Of a stretch of DNA of 7,657 nt, positions 1-6,405 are shown piece after piece. How positions within the stretch are numbered: the first letter of the stretch is position 1; the number at the start of each line of letters is the position of its first letter. Source of the DNA: Capsulimonas sp. (GTDB taxonomy: Bacteria; Armatimonadota; Armatimonadia; Armatimonadales; Capsulimonadaceae); contig JAOQAA010000526.1 in NCBI GenBank assembly GCA_025963815.1, positions 1 to 7,657 of the forward strand, read 5' to 3'. The translations under genes and the position numbers were made by a program. The notes below the pieces were generated by a model. The model saw only the letters and a list, made by a program, of their open reading frames with translations. It was not told the origin of the DNA and searched no databases.

Positions 1-372
1 GGCGTCAAGCTCTCCGTCACCCCGCTCACCGGCGGCAACGGCGAGATTACCACGCGCATCTCCCCCGAAGTCTCCAACATCACCGAGCTGGATCTGCAAA
101 CCGGCCTCCCCGTCCTCTCCACCCGCCGCGCCGACACCACCGTTCGCATCAAGGACGGCGAAACCATCGCCATCGGCGGCCTGAGCCTGGATCAGGAACA
201 AACGACCCGCAGCAAGATCCCGATCCTCGGCGACATCCCGCTCATCGGCAACCTGTTCCGATCGAAAAGCGAAAGCCGCGTCCGCACAGAACTCGTCGTC
301 TTCGTCACCCCGCATATCCTGACAGCCGAAGACCTGTCCACCGCGCCGGCGACGACGCCCGCGCCAAAGTAA
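1..372 (+). CDS. Secretin (GspD/PilQ family) C-terminal fragment, 5' end outside window
   Basis: The open frame runs from base 1 to the TAA at 370-372 and gives 123 residues. It matches the C-terminal half of the secretin domain: a 'VKLSVTPLTG' strand, alternating beta-strands ending in 'TTVRIKDGETIAIGGL' (about residues 45-60), then the family hallmark 'IPILGDIPLIGNLF' (about 73-86) and the closing strand 'RTELVVFVTPHIL'. Secretins form the outer-membrane ring through which type II secretion substrates or type IV pili pass. After the last strand there is only a short Ala/Thr/Pro tail ending in Lys, with no clear pilotin-binding S-domain. The N0/N1 domains that would separate GspD from PilQ lie upstream of the window, so the subtype cannot be decided. 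The next gene starts 10 bp downstream on the same strand, so co-transcription is possible. Confidence 0.93.
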   Translation, partial: GVKLSVTPLTGGNGEITTRISPEVSNITELDLQTGLPVLSTRRADTTVRIKDGETIAIGGLSLDQEQTTRSKIPILGDIPLIGNLFRSKSESRVRTELVVFVTPHILTAEDLSTAPATTPAPK

Positions 373-382
373 GGCTTGCCCT

Positions 383-1642
383 ATGGATCAGCGACGGGCG
401 CTCCACACAAAAGCTCGGCGTTACTGCACGGATCGGCGAGAAGCGCTTACGGCGGATCACCGATCTTACAAAGACTGGGGCTCATACTCCGCCGCATTTT
501 TCCTTATGCCGCGCCGCTTAGTTCTCGGAGCGATTCTCTTCGCCATAGAAGCGGTAGTCCCTCAGAATATCTCAACGCAAGCAGAACTCGTTCAGCAATT
601 GATCGAAGCTGCAAATTCCGCTGAAGACGGCGGAACACGAACACAAGCAATAGGACCTGAAGGCGCACAGGCTATCGTGGCAATGTCAGACGAACGTACG
701 CGTTTTGCCTTAGCACTTCAAGAGTTGGATGAAGACGCTCTTTGTGATGTCGAGCCGCTACCCTATCGTCGCATCCTCTTGAGGGACGAGCGTGACCAAT
801 TATGGGAGCGCCTTACCTCTCGGTGGCCTTGGTTCTCCAAGCGCAATTTGACCAGTCAATACATTCTTATGGTCGACGAAGAAGCCTTCTATCATCATGT
901 GGGCGGCAACGTGCTGTGTGACCTAATCCGCGCCCACGGCGCTGAGCGCATCTACCAGGTAAACGACGATAAAATTGGAGAGCGTGAAGTTGATATTTCC
1001 GACTTCGACGTTCCCAACCACGCGGATGATTGGTACAGGTTTGACGACAGCTTCGACTGGTTTATCGCCACTACACACAACAATTTGGCAGTCATCGCGG
1101 GAGATTGGCTTGTATCGGCAGTCAAAACGTTATGGCCGAATTGGGCGGACTATCCCTATACGCCGCCGTGGCTGAAATCCCGTCCCTCTGAAGAGCGGCC
1201 AACGCGCGAAGAACATCTGAAAAGCCGACGTGACAGCGAGTATTATAGGGCGGTGTATCAGGGACGAACGGAGGAGATCGCCGCCCTACTGGACGAAGGC
1301 TGGGACATTCAAACTCCGATATTTAAAATGGGAAGCGCACTTCATTACGCCGCTGCAAGAGGACAAATCGATGTCGCCGCCTTGCTAATCCAGCGCGGCG
1401 CGGACATCAATGCGCGGAGCGGATATGGGGTGACGCCACTGATGGACGCCGTCAGCAATGGGCATGTCACACTAATCGCTCAGCTATTGGCGGCAAGTGC
1501 GGACAAATCCCTGCGTGCGGATTCCTCCGAACACGCCAAAGCGCGCGCCGGCTTGACCGCTTTGGAGATTGCGGAGCAGTCGCCTTACATAGCCGCGCTT
1601 GGCAAAGCACGGCGCCTTGAGATATTGGAATTATTAGGATAA
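383..1642 (+). CDS. Ankyrin-repeat protein with an unrecognised N-terminal domain
   Basis: From ATG 383 the protein has 419 residues. The C-terminus holds about four ankyrin repeats: a degenerate one at 285-313, clear ones at 317-346 ('ALHYAAARGQIDVAALLIQRG') and 349-380 ('TPLMDAVSNGHVTLIAQLL'), and a partial one at 390-419. Ankyrin repeats mediate protein binding, so the partner is unknown. Residues about 105-255 look like a separate alpha/beta domain rich in Trp and acidic residues ('YILMVDEEAFYHHV', 'DDWYRFDDSFDWFIATTHNNLAVIAGDWLV'). It loosely recalls small DUF/immunity-type domains such as DUF6756, but I cannot assign it. The start is uncertain. ATG 383 has a weak TAAGG 8 nt upstream, but the first 40 codons are Arg-rich and atypical. 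ATG 506 ('MPRRLVLGAILF') and ATG 683 are alternatives. The gene is more AT-rich and less codon-biased than the secretin before it, which may indicate recent acquisition. Confidence 0.8.
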   Translation: MDQRRALHTKARRYCTDRREALTADHRSYKDWGSYSAAFFLMPRRLVLGAILFAIEAVVPQNISTQAELVQQLIEAANSAEDGGTRTQAIGPEGAQAIVAMSDERTRFALALQELDEDALCDVEPLPYRRILLRDERDQLWERLTSRWPWFSKRNLTSQYILMVDEEAFYHHVGGNVLCDLIRAHGAERIYQVNDDKIGEREVDISDFDVPNHADDWYRFDDSFDWFIATTHNNLAVIAGDWLVSAVKTLWPNWADYPYTPPWLKSRPSEERPTREEHLKSRRDSEYYRAVYQGRTEEIAALLDEGWDIQTPIFKMGSALHYAAARGQIDVAALLIQRGADINARSGYGVTPLMDAVSNGHVTLIAQLLAASADKSLRADSSEHAKARAGLTALEIAEQSPYIAALGKARRLEILELLG

Positions 1643-1662
1643 GAAGATTAACGGGGATTGAG

Positions 1663-1707
1663 CACAACAGCCCTCCCAAAGATATGATCTCTGGGAGGGC
1701 TGTTGTG
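1663..1707. terminator. Long hairpin between convergent genes, probable bidirectional terminator
   Basis: CACAACAGCCCTCCCA at 1663-1678 pairs perfectly with 1692-1707, a 16-bp stem. The 13-nt loop closes further through AGAT (1680-1683) and ATCT (1687-1690), leaving a 3-nt tip and one A/C mismatch. It lies 20 bp after the ankyrin stop and 11 bp after the regulator stop, where two transcription units converge. Neither strand has a proper T-tract beside the stem, so it may work as a barrier or with Rho rather than as a classic intrinsic terminator. Confidence 0.75.
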
Positions 1708-1718
1708 ATTGCGGGTAG

Positions 1719-2885
1719 TTAGGACGCTGGGCCGTTGCTGCTTTCGCGCACCATGAGGCGCGCGGGGAGTTCGACGGTCTGGGTGGGAGCGGAACGTTCT
1801 TTCTGACGCCGCAGGAGGACTTCGACGGCGACTTTACCGATCTCTTCGTAGGGCTGAGCCATCGTAGTCAGGCCCACTCCGGTTGGGAGCAGGGGGACGA
1901 TGTCGTCAAAGCCTGTCACGGCGACGTCGCCGGGGACGGAAAAGCCCATGGTTTTGAGACGGTTCACCATGTCCACGGCGGCGTAGTCGTTGAACGCCGC
2001 CACTGCGGTGGGACGCTCATCCTTGGGCAGCCGGAACATCGTGTCCACGGAGGTCCATACCTGCTCCTGGTCCCGTGAGGGAATGGACAGGATCATTTCA
2101 TCGAGATTGGCGACACGGACGGCGTCCATATATCCCTGAATACGATCCTGGACCGCGCGGATCTGTTCGTTTTTGGTGATGTATGCGATCCGGCGATGTC
2201 CCTGGTTCACGAGGTGCATCACTGTGTCGTACATCGCCTGATGGTTGTTGACGCCGACAAAATCCGTATCGACGCCCTCGATCCGCCGGTCGATCGTCAC
2301 CAGCGGGATCGCCCGGCGGATTTCCTCCACCAGCTCTTGGTTACTGCGATAAGCATAGGGATAGAAGACGGCGCCGCCAAAGCCGCGCTTCAGCAGATCG
2401 CGCAGCTGCTGCGCTTCCCTAATGGCGTTTTCCGCCTCGGCGTTGATCTCCCCCACATCGATAAACACCGCGTGGTATCCCGCTTTTGTGAGCGCCTGGC
2501 TCATGCCCCAGAAGATCCGTTGCTGCGAGGTGACGCCGCTCTCAAAATGTCCGCCGTGCCACATCAGCAGTGCGATCAAGTTGGATTTGGCGGCGTAGCT
2601 TTCGTTTTTGCGGGGCGGCTCAGCCATCGGCAGCTCTTCGACGGGGCCGACGATCGGGCGGCAGTGCGGACGGCGAACCACCAGACCATCCCGCACCAAC
2701 TGCTCGATCGCCATGCGCACCACGCGCCTGTCCACGCCGAGATCCTCGGCGAGGGCGCGCTCTGTGGGGAGCCAGTCCCCCGCCTTGTACTCACCCGATT
2801 GGATGTGATCGCGCAGCATGCCCGCGACCGTGTTCTTGGGATGCTTCGCGGGCGAAATGGAAGATCGAGATTCTGGGACAGTCAT
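1719..2885 (-). CDS. GntR-LacI hybrid transcriptional regulator (AraR-like architecture)
   Basis: This is a sugar-responsive DNA-binding regulator. Counted from ATG 2894, residues about 20-83 are a GntR-type winged helix-turn-helix ('MLRDHIQSGEYKAGDWLPTE', 'RALAEDLGVDRRVVRMAIEQ', wing at 'DGLVVRRPHCRPIVGP'). After a Pro/Glu/Lys linker, residues about 104-388 form a LacI/periplasmic-binding-protein effector domain ('VTIDRRIEGVDTDFVGVNN', 'GHRRIAYIT', 'PTAVAAFNDYAAVDMVNRL', 'PGDVAVTGFDDI', 'LTTMAQPYEEIG'). This domain order is that of AraR-type regulators. The effector is probably a sugar but cannot be named. I prefer ATG 2885 ('MTVPES', 388 aa), because a TATAAT box lies exactly 7 nt upstream. 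ATG 2894 would add Met-Glu-Leu. The gene follows the GH31 glycosidase by 12 bp (21 bp to ATG 2885), so that enzyme is a likely target, and autoregulation is plausible. Confidence 0.92.
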   Translation of the reverse strand: MTVPESRSSISPAKHPKNTVAGMLRDHIQSGEYKAGDWLPTERALAEDLGVDRRVVRMAIEQLVRDGLVVRRPHCRPIVGPVEELPMAEPPRKNESYAAKSNLIALLMWHGGHFESGVTSQQRIFWGMSQALTKAGYHAVFIDVGEINAEAENAIREAQQLRDLLKRGFGGAVFYPYAYRSNQELVEEIRRAIPLVTIDRRIEGVDTDFVGVNNHQAMYDTVMHLVNQGHRRIAYITKNEQIRAVQDRIQGYMDAVRVANLDEMILSIPSRDQEQVWTSVDTMFRLPKDERPTAVAAFNDYAAVDMVNRLKTMGFSVPGDVAVTGFDDIVPLLPTGVGLTTMAQPYEEIGKVAVEVLLRRQKERSAPTQTVELPARLMVRESSNGPAS

Positions 2886-2892
2886 TAACTCC

Positions 2893-2898
2893 ATTATA
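2893..2898 (-). promoter_or_regulatory. TATAAT -10 box of the regulator, possible leaderless start
   Basis: The minus strand reads TATAAT, then GGAGTTA, then ATG 2885. A transcript starting 7-8 nt after the box would begin at or beside the A of that ATG and so be leaderless. No good -35 is visible 16-18 nt upstream, where the sequence is the end of the GH31 gene. GGAG within the 7-nt spacer could instead act as a tightly spaced Shine-Dalgarno (3 nt from the ATG) on read-through mRNA from GH31. Confidence 0.55.
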
Positions 2899-2906
2899 GC
2901 ACCATC

Positions 2907-5078
2907 TTAGAGCGAGACGGAAACGGACTGACCATTGTAAAGCACCGAATGCGAGCGCCCGTCGGGCAGCTTGACGATCAGATGACGTGACGACATCATG
3001 CCGGGAAACGATCCCAGACGCTTACCTACCGTCAGAACGTGGCTTTTGTCGTTCCACGTCATGGGAATCTCCGATGACTGGCCTTTGAGATAGCCATAGT
3101 CATCTCCCGCGTCTTCATAGAGCGAGAACGCGCCGTCGGCGCCGGGATAAACGCGCACCTCCAGCGGGTCGATAGGCTTTTCGTCCGTATACTGGAGAAC
3201 AGGTCCCAATGGCAGGATGCCGCCGGCGCGCATGTAGACGGGGATCGTCGACATCGAAGCCTTGACGATGGATAACTTACGGCCGCCTTGAACGGCTTCG
3301 TTGGTATTGAAGTCGTACCATTTGCCTTCGGGAAGATACACGTCGCGCGAGCCGCCTTCCGTCAGGATGGGCGCCGCCAGCAGATTGCGTCCGAACATCC
3401 ATTCATCCGTCATGTTAAAAGTATTGGCGTCGCCGGGAAACTCCAGAAATAGCGGGCGCATCAGCGGCGCCGCCGTGCGGGCGTTCTCCGCAGCGCAGGT
3501 GTAGATATAGGGGATCAGGCGATATCGCAATTCGATCGCCTGAACCATAGCCGCCTGCGCTTCGTCGCCAAACGCCCAGGGCCAGCGCGGCTCGTTGAGC
3601 ATGCCGTGCGCGCGCATAATAGGCGTAAATACCGCCTGCTCCATCCAGCGCGCGTAAAGCTCCGGGCTCGGCGGGCCAAAGAAGCCCCCAGTGTCCGAGC
3701 TGGTATAGGGCATCCCAGCCATACTGAAGTTCATCAAGGTTCCCGGCTGGTTTCCGAGGGTATTCCACGAGCTGTTGACGTCTCCCGACCAGACCGCCGC
3801 GCCAAAGCGCTGCATGCCCGGCGCGAACGCCCGGTTGATGGTCCAGACACGCCGGGAGTTCAGGGCGCGCTGTCCCTCCCATTGCACCCGGCTCATCTGG
3901 AAGAACTCATCGTAAGTATTCTCAGCCTCATCGTTCCACCAGCCGTCCACGCCGGCCGCCATCAGCGGCGCCTGATGGCTCCACCACCAGTAGCTCGCTT
4001 CGGGATTATCGAAGTGCAGGTCCACTTTAATGTTGTTCTTGTCCAATTTGTCGAGGGGCTTGTGGACATCGTCAATAAAGGGGAGCGTCCAGCCACGATC
4101 CAAAGCGTAGTCCAGGCGCTCGCCGGTCAAACGTGGCTTGCGAATGCCGACGAATTTCAAATGCATGCTTTTCATCAGCGCCAGCGAGCCATCTGGAAAG
4201 TTCTTGGAATTGAACGACCAATCGTCGTTGAACCAGTCGTAGTCATAGACAAAGGCGTCCACCGGGATTTTGCGATCCCGGAACTGCTTCCATTTGTCCT
4301 GAATGTCGGCGGCGTTTTGATATCCCCAGCGGCTCTGCATAAAGCCGAATGTCCAGCGCGGTGGAATCGGCGCGCGCCCAGTCAGTCGGGAATAAGCATC
4401 CAGCAGGCCATAGCCGCCTTTGCTGGAGACGATCAGATAGGAATTGAGCGACGCGCCCGGTACCTGCCATGTCAGCGTGTCCGCCGTGTCGGCCCAGGAA
4501 ATCCCGCTTTGATTGTTGGCGATCAGCGCTCCGTATCCACCGGTGGACCATAAGAAGGGGATACGCGTGACGCCGTTGTGAGTGATTTGCGTTCCCGAAG
4601 GATGCGTCAAATCCCCGCTAAAATTCCAGTCTTTGTTGCCTGCGCCATACAGACGCTGGTCAGCTCCGTGAGACAGCGCCAGCGTCATCCCCATGGAAGT
4701 CGCCGTGATGCGTCCACTGCGTATGAGACTTGCATTTTTCGCGTCACGGATCGTGAAAACGCCATCAGGGTCGAGATGCAGAACGGCTTCCGGAGTGCGA
4801 ACGGTAACATCCCCCAGCTTCCCGCGCTGAACGGCGGCCTTGGGCCATGGCTGATTTTCCACAACGAACGGGCTGGCCGGCGGTTCCGGCGCATCCGCAG
4901 CGCTGGCGACGATGTGAAACGCTCCCAAGTCGACCGCACTGACGGAAATACGCAAGCCGGCGGCGATCACCTGCGCGGGGGCGTTCGGGGTGAGAGCGTA
5001 AACGTGGGCAGATGCTCCAAAACACGAAAGAGCGAACGCTATGCCGAGGGCGCGCGCGGAACCTGTAAATGCTGTCAT
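2907..5078 (-). CDS. Secreted glycoside hydrolase family 31 (alpha-glucosidase/alpha-xylosidase type)
   Basis: A 723-residue retaining alpha-glycosidase that removes terminal alpha-linked sugars from oligosaccharides outside the cytoplasm. Residues 1-28 (MTAFTGSARALGIAFALSCF, then GASAHVYA) are a Sec signal peptide with a likely cut after VYA. An N-terminal beta-sandwich follows ('RLYGAGNKDWNFSGDL', about 142-157; 'LWSTGGYGALIANN', about 176-189). The (beta/alpha)8 barrel starts near 'PIPPRWTFGFMQSRWGYQN' (about 238-256), with 'FVYDYDWF' near 276-283. The predicted nucleophile is Asp383 in 'VDGWWNDEAE', and the acid/base is Asp433 in 'AAVWSGDVNSSW'. Both catalytic motifs are intact. 'SSDTGGF' (about 460-466) and C-terminal beta domains ('PVYMRAGGILPLGP', 'VYPGADGAFSLYEDAGDDYGY') complete the family layout. 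The open frame extends upstream to 5192, but only from TTG and with no signal sequence at that end, so ATG 5078 is chosen. Substrate specificity is not readable. The regulator gene lies 12 bp downstream. Confidence 0.94.
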   Translation of the reverse strand: MTAFTGSARALGIAFALSCFGASAHVYALTPNAPAQVIAAGLRISVSAVDLGAFHIVASAADAPEPPASPFVVENQPWPKAAVQRGKLGDVTVRTPEAVLHLDPDGVFTIRDAKNASLIRSGRITATSMGMTLALSHGADQRLYGAGNKDWNFSGDLTHPSGTQITHNGVTRIPFLWSTGGYGALIANNQSGISWADTADTLTWQVPGASLNSYLIVSSKGGYGLLDAYSRLTGRAPIPPRWTFGFMQSRWGYQNAADIQDKWKQFRDRKIPVDAFVYDYDWFNDDWSFNSKNFPDGSLALMKSMHLKFVGIRKPRLTGERLDYALDRGWTLPFIDDVHKPLDKLDKNNIKVDLHFDNPEASYWWWSHQAPLMAAGVDGWWNDEAENTYDEFFQMSRVQWEGQRALNSRRVWTINRAFAPGMQRFGAAVWSGDVNSSWNTLGNQPGTLMNFSMAGMPYTSSDTGGFFGPPSPELYARWMEQAVFTPIMRAHGMLNEPRWPWAFGDEAQAAMVQAIELRYRLIPYIYTCAAENARTAAPLMRPLFLEFPGDANTFNMTDEWMFGRNLLAAPILTEGGSRDVYLPEGKWYDFNTNEAVQGGRKLSIVKASMSTIPVYMRAGGILPLGPVLQYTDEKPIDPLEVRVYPGADGAFSLYEDAGDDYGYLKGQSSEIPMTWNDKSHVLTVGKRLGSFPGMMSSRHLIVKLPDGRSHSVLYNGQSVSVSL

Positions 5079-5085
5079 GAAAAAG

Positions 5086-5091
5086 ATAATA
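5086..5091 (-). promoter_or_regulatory. TATTAT -10 box of GH31, possible leaderless start
   Basis: The minus strand reads TATTAT, CTTTTTC, ATG (5078). The 7-nt spacer equals that at the regulator gene and puts the expected start point on the A of the start codon. There is no Shine-Dalgarno next to the ATG: the nearest purine run, AAAGG, lies on the far side of the box, about 14 nt away. No convincing -35 was found. Confidence 0.5.
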
Positions 5092-5116
5092 CCTTTGAAA
5101 GATGCTGGGAGGCATA

Positions 5117-5279
5117 AGAACCCGGGTGTAAAATCCGGGCCTTGGGAACGCTGCGCGCTAGCCACCCCGTGGGTAAGCGGTCCCGGACGCAAATGCCGGC
5201 AATCGATCGCTCATTACCTTCGTTCGGAACGGACGACTAACTGGAGGCTCCCAAGGCCTGAGTTTTATACTCGGGTTCA
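5117..5279. repeat. Paired inverted hairpin units (BIME/MITE-like or structured RNA)
   Basis: The arms 5117-5149 and 5247-5279 are inverted copies with 26 of 33 positions identical, including a perfect 10-bp GGCCTTGGGA/TCCCAAGGCC core. Six of the seven differences are transitions. Each arm also folds alone on the plus strand: 5121-5139 (7 bp, loop GTAAA) and 5257-5275 (7 bp, loop TTTAT), with all pairs kept through compensatory or wobble changes. The 97-bp centre contains GGTAA (5172-5176) with TTACC (5214-5218), GCG with CGC inside that, CCGG at 5183-5186 with 5196-5199, and CGTTC-G-GAACG at 5221-5231. No ORF is credible here. It lies 38 bp upstream of the GH31 ATG. It could be a REP-like pair, a small non-autonomous element, a regulatory site or a non-coding RNA. 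Confidence 0.6.
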
Positions 5280-5288
5280 ATGCTGGCG

Positions 5289-5327
5289 AAAAAACCGCCT
5301 CCTGTGAACCGCAGCGCAGGGAGGCGG
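5289..5327 (-). terminator. Rho-independent terminator of the pseudopilin gene
   Basis: On the minus strand CCGCCTCC (5320-5327) pairs with GGAGGCGG (5295-5302) and is followed directly by six T (5289-5294). It begins 15 nt past the pseudopilin stop codon. This makes the pseudopilin and GH31 separate transcription units. Confidence 0.88.
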
Positions 5328-5342
5328 ACGATAGAATCGCTC

Positions 5343-6194
5343 TTAGATCTTACTGAATGTCATCGTGGCGCTGCCCGAACCACCGCCGTTCACGTTCAGA
5401 TAGCTCGTTCCAGCGGCGCGCTCGGCAGTCGTATTGTTCTCAGGATCCGTGGCGGCCGCTGCATCTTTTCCAGGAGAGATCCGGGAGGCCTTCAGCCACT
5501 TCACGTGACCATCACACGCCAGATAGTTGGAGCCATCGGTGTGAATACCAGCAGTTCCTTTATGCAGATTCAAAGTCTGCCCGACCGGGTTTCCGGTGGC
5601 GTAATTTGCATTGCCCCCTGCGCTTCCGCCCCAAAACTGTTTGTCCATGGTTGCGGAAACAGAGTAGTCCGGCTGAACGCGGCTCGTGTTCGCGATATCC
5701 ATGGTGTCTCCGAACGCTTCGCAAAGCATTACCGTTGCAGCAGGCGAAGACATCTGCGCCAGCTTGGCGCCAAGCATAACGCCGGTACCAGCGTTGCCAT
5801 CGGCGATAAGTGAGTTGTTGATAGCGTAGGAAACAGGCTTCCAAATTCGGCCATCGTTGGTGCTGTACGAACTAGGATCGTTAGGACACCGATACAACTC
5901 GACCGATTTGACATAGGGGTAAATCGGCTGAGCCCAACCGCCACAGTTGTTGGTAAAATTCAGGTCCTTATATCCGTATGGGAAGGATTCGTCGTTGTCC
6001 TGAACATATTGCAGAAGACCAAGGCCGAGCTGTCGCTGGTTGGAAGCGCAGGAGATTTGACGGGCCTTCTCGCGCGCCTTGGCGAAAACGGGAAACAGGA
6101 TGGCAGCAAGAATCGCGATAATAGCGATAACAACAAGTAGTTCAATTAAAGTAAATCCGAAATAACCTTTGTGCGACGAATGTGAGTTTTTCAT
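5343..6194 (-). CDS. DUF1559 / H-X9-DG prepilin-type pseudopilin
   Basis: The protein has 283 residues and a class III (type IV) prepilin leader. A short basic stretch [13 protein letters not shown] is followed by FTLIE, so prepilin peptidase should cut after Gly13, with Glu18 as the +5 glutamate. Residues 14-36 form the hydrophobic assembly helix ('[19 protein letters not shown]'), then '[20 protein letters not shown]'. The C-terminal half has the H-X9-DG motif exactly: His218, nine residues, Asp228-Gly229, then 'HVKWL'. Such proteins are exported and are thought to form pseudopilin-like or surface structures. They occur in many paralogues in Planctomycetes and Armatimonadota, and their individual roles are mostly unknown. 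Start choice: ATG 6194 has AAAGGA 7 nt upstream. The frame continues upstream to a TTG at 6407, but that stretch contains the promoter and reads as leader. The gene has its own promoter and terminator. Confidence 0.95.
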   Translation of the reverse strand: MKNSHSSHKGYFGFTLIELLVVIAIIAILAAILFPVFAKAREKARQISCASNQRQLGLGLLQYVQDNDESFPYGYKDLNFTNNCGGWAQPIYPYVKSVELYRCPNDPSSYSTNDGRIWKPVSYAINNSLIADGNAGTGVMLGAKLAQMSSPAATVMLCEAFGDTMDIANTSRVQPDYSVSATMDKQFWGGSAGGNANYATGNPVGQTLNLHKGTAGIHTDGSNYLACDGHVKWLKASRISPGKDAAAATDPENNTTAERAAGTSYLNVNGGGSGSATMTFSKI

Positions 6195-6201
6195 TTCCAA
6201 A

Positions 6202-6207
6202 TCCTTT
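6202..6207 (-). promoter_or_regulatory. Shine-Dalgarno AAAGGA of the pseudopilin gene
   Basis: The minus strand reads AAAGGA, seven bases, then ATG 6194. This decides the start codon against the long upstream extension of the frame. It contrasts with the GH31 and regulator genes, which lack a well-placed site. Confidence 0.8.
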
Positions 6208-6267
6208 GATGCAGTGTGCGATCGACGACGATGTGACGCCAGTTTTTGGCAATAACGATGGATCAAT

Positions 6268-6313
6268 TTTGGATTGTATCCAAACAGAGTGAATATAAGA
6301 GGGACTACTCTGT
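6268..6313 (-). other. Tandem hairpins in the pseudopilin 5' leader
   Basis: The predicted transcript has a leader of about 135 nt (about 6330 to 6195). Within it ACAGAGT/ACTCTGT (6307-6313 with 6284-6290, 16-nt loop) is followed at once by TTTGGAT/ATCCAAA (6278-6284 with 6268-6274, 3-nt loop); the two stems share base 6284. A smaller TCAGG/CCTGA pair (6313-6317 with 6329-6333) overlaps the predicted transcription start. These may stabilise the mRNA or regulate translation. I recognise no riboswitch class. Confidence 0.45.
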
Positions 6314-6336
6314 CAGGACTCGCCATCGCCTGAACC

Positions 6337-6365
6337 AATATAACACCAAAAAGAAAATATGTCAA
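6337..6365 (-). promoter_or_regulatory. Sigma70-type promoter of the pseudopilin gene
   Basis: The minus strand carries TTGACA (6360-6365), a 17-bp spacer and TATATT (6337-6342), near-consensus in both boxes. An A/T-rich stretch just upstream (about 6366-6385) could act as an UP element. Transcription should start near 6330. The promoter is far stronger by sequence than those of the GH31 and regulator genes, so high expression is expected. Confidence 0.82.
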
Positions 6366-6405
6366 TATATTATTTTGGAACAAAAATGGTTCTGTCGTAA
6401 ATGAC

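Noticed and set aside
376..624. Small plus-strand frame of 82 codons overlapping the ankyrin gene start
   Set aside because: It starts at TTG, is rich in Ser/Arg, and lies in a different frame over the longer gene with recognisable ankyrin repeats.
2196..2888. Plus-strand open frame of 230 codons opposite the regulator
   Set aside because: It overlaps the regulator fully, is rich in His/Arg/Gln typical of antisense reading of GC-rich genes, and has no ribosome binding site.
3606..4553. Plus-strand open frame of 315 codons opposite the GH31 gene
   Set aside because: It is the antisense shadow of a clear GH31 catalytic domain with intact motifs; the translation has no recognisable domain.
5079..5192. 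38-residue N-terminal extension of the GH31 protein
   Set aside because: It needs a TTG start, would bury the signal peptide, and overlaps the -10 box and one arm of the inverted repeat.
5117..5279. Terminal inverted repeats of an insertion sequence
   Set aside because: The interior is only 97 bp with no transposase, and no target-site duplication is visible. A non-autonomous element remains possible and is kept as one option in the findings.
5271..5280. GGGTTCAA as a tRNA T-loop
   Set aside because: The flanking bases do not form a 5-bp T-stem, and no acceptor, D-arm or anticodon arm is present; the bases belong to the inverted repeat.
5117..5288. Known riboswitch upstream of GH31
   Set aside because: I could not match it to the cobalamin, SAM, TPP or glycine consensus motifs, and the wobble pattern favours the strand opposite to GH31.
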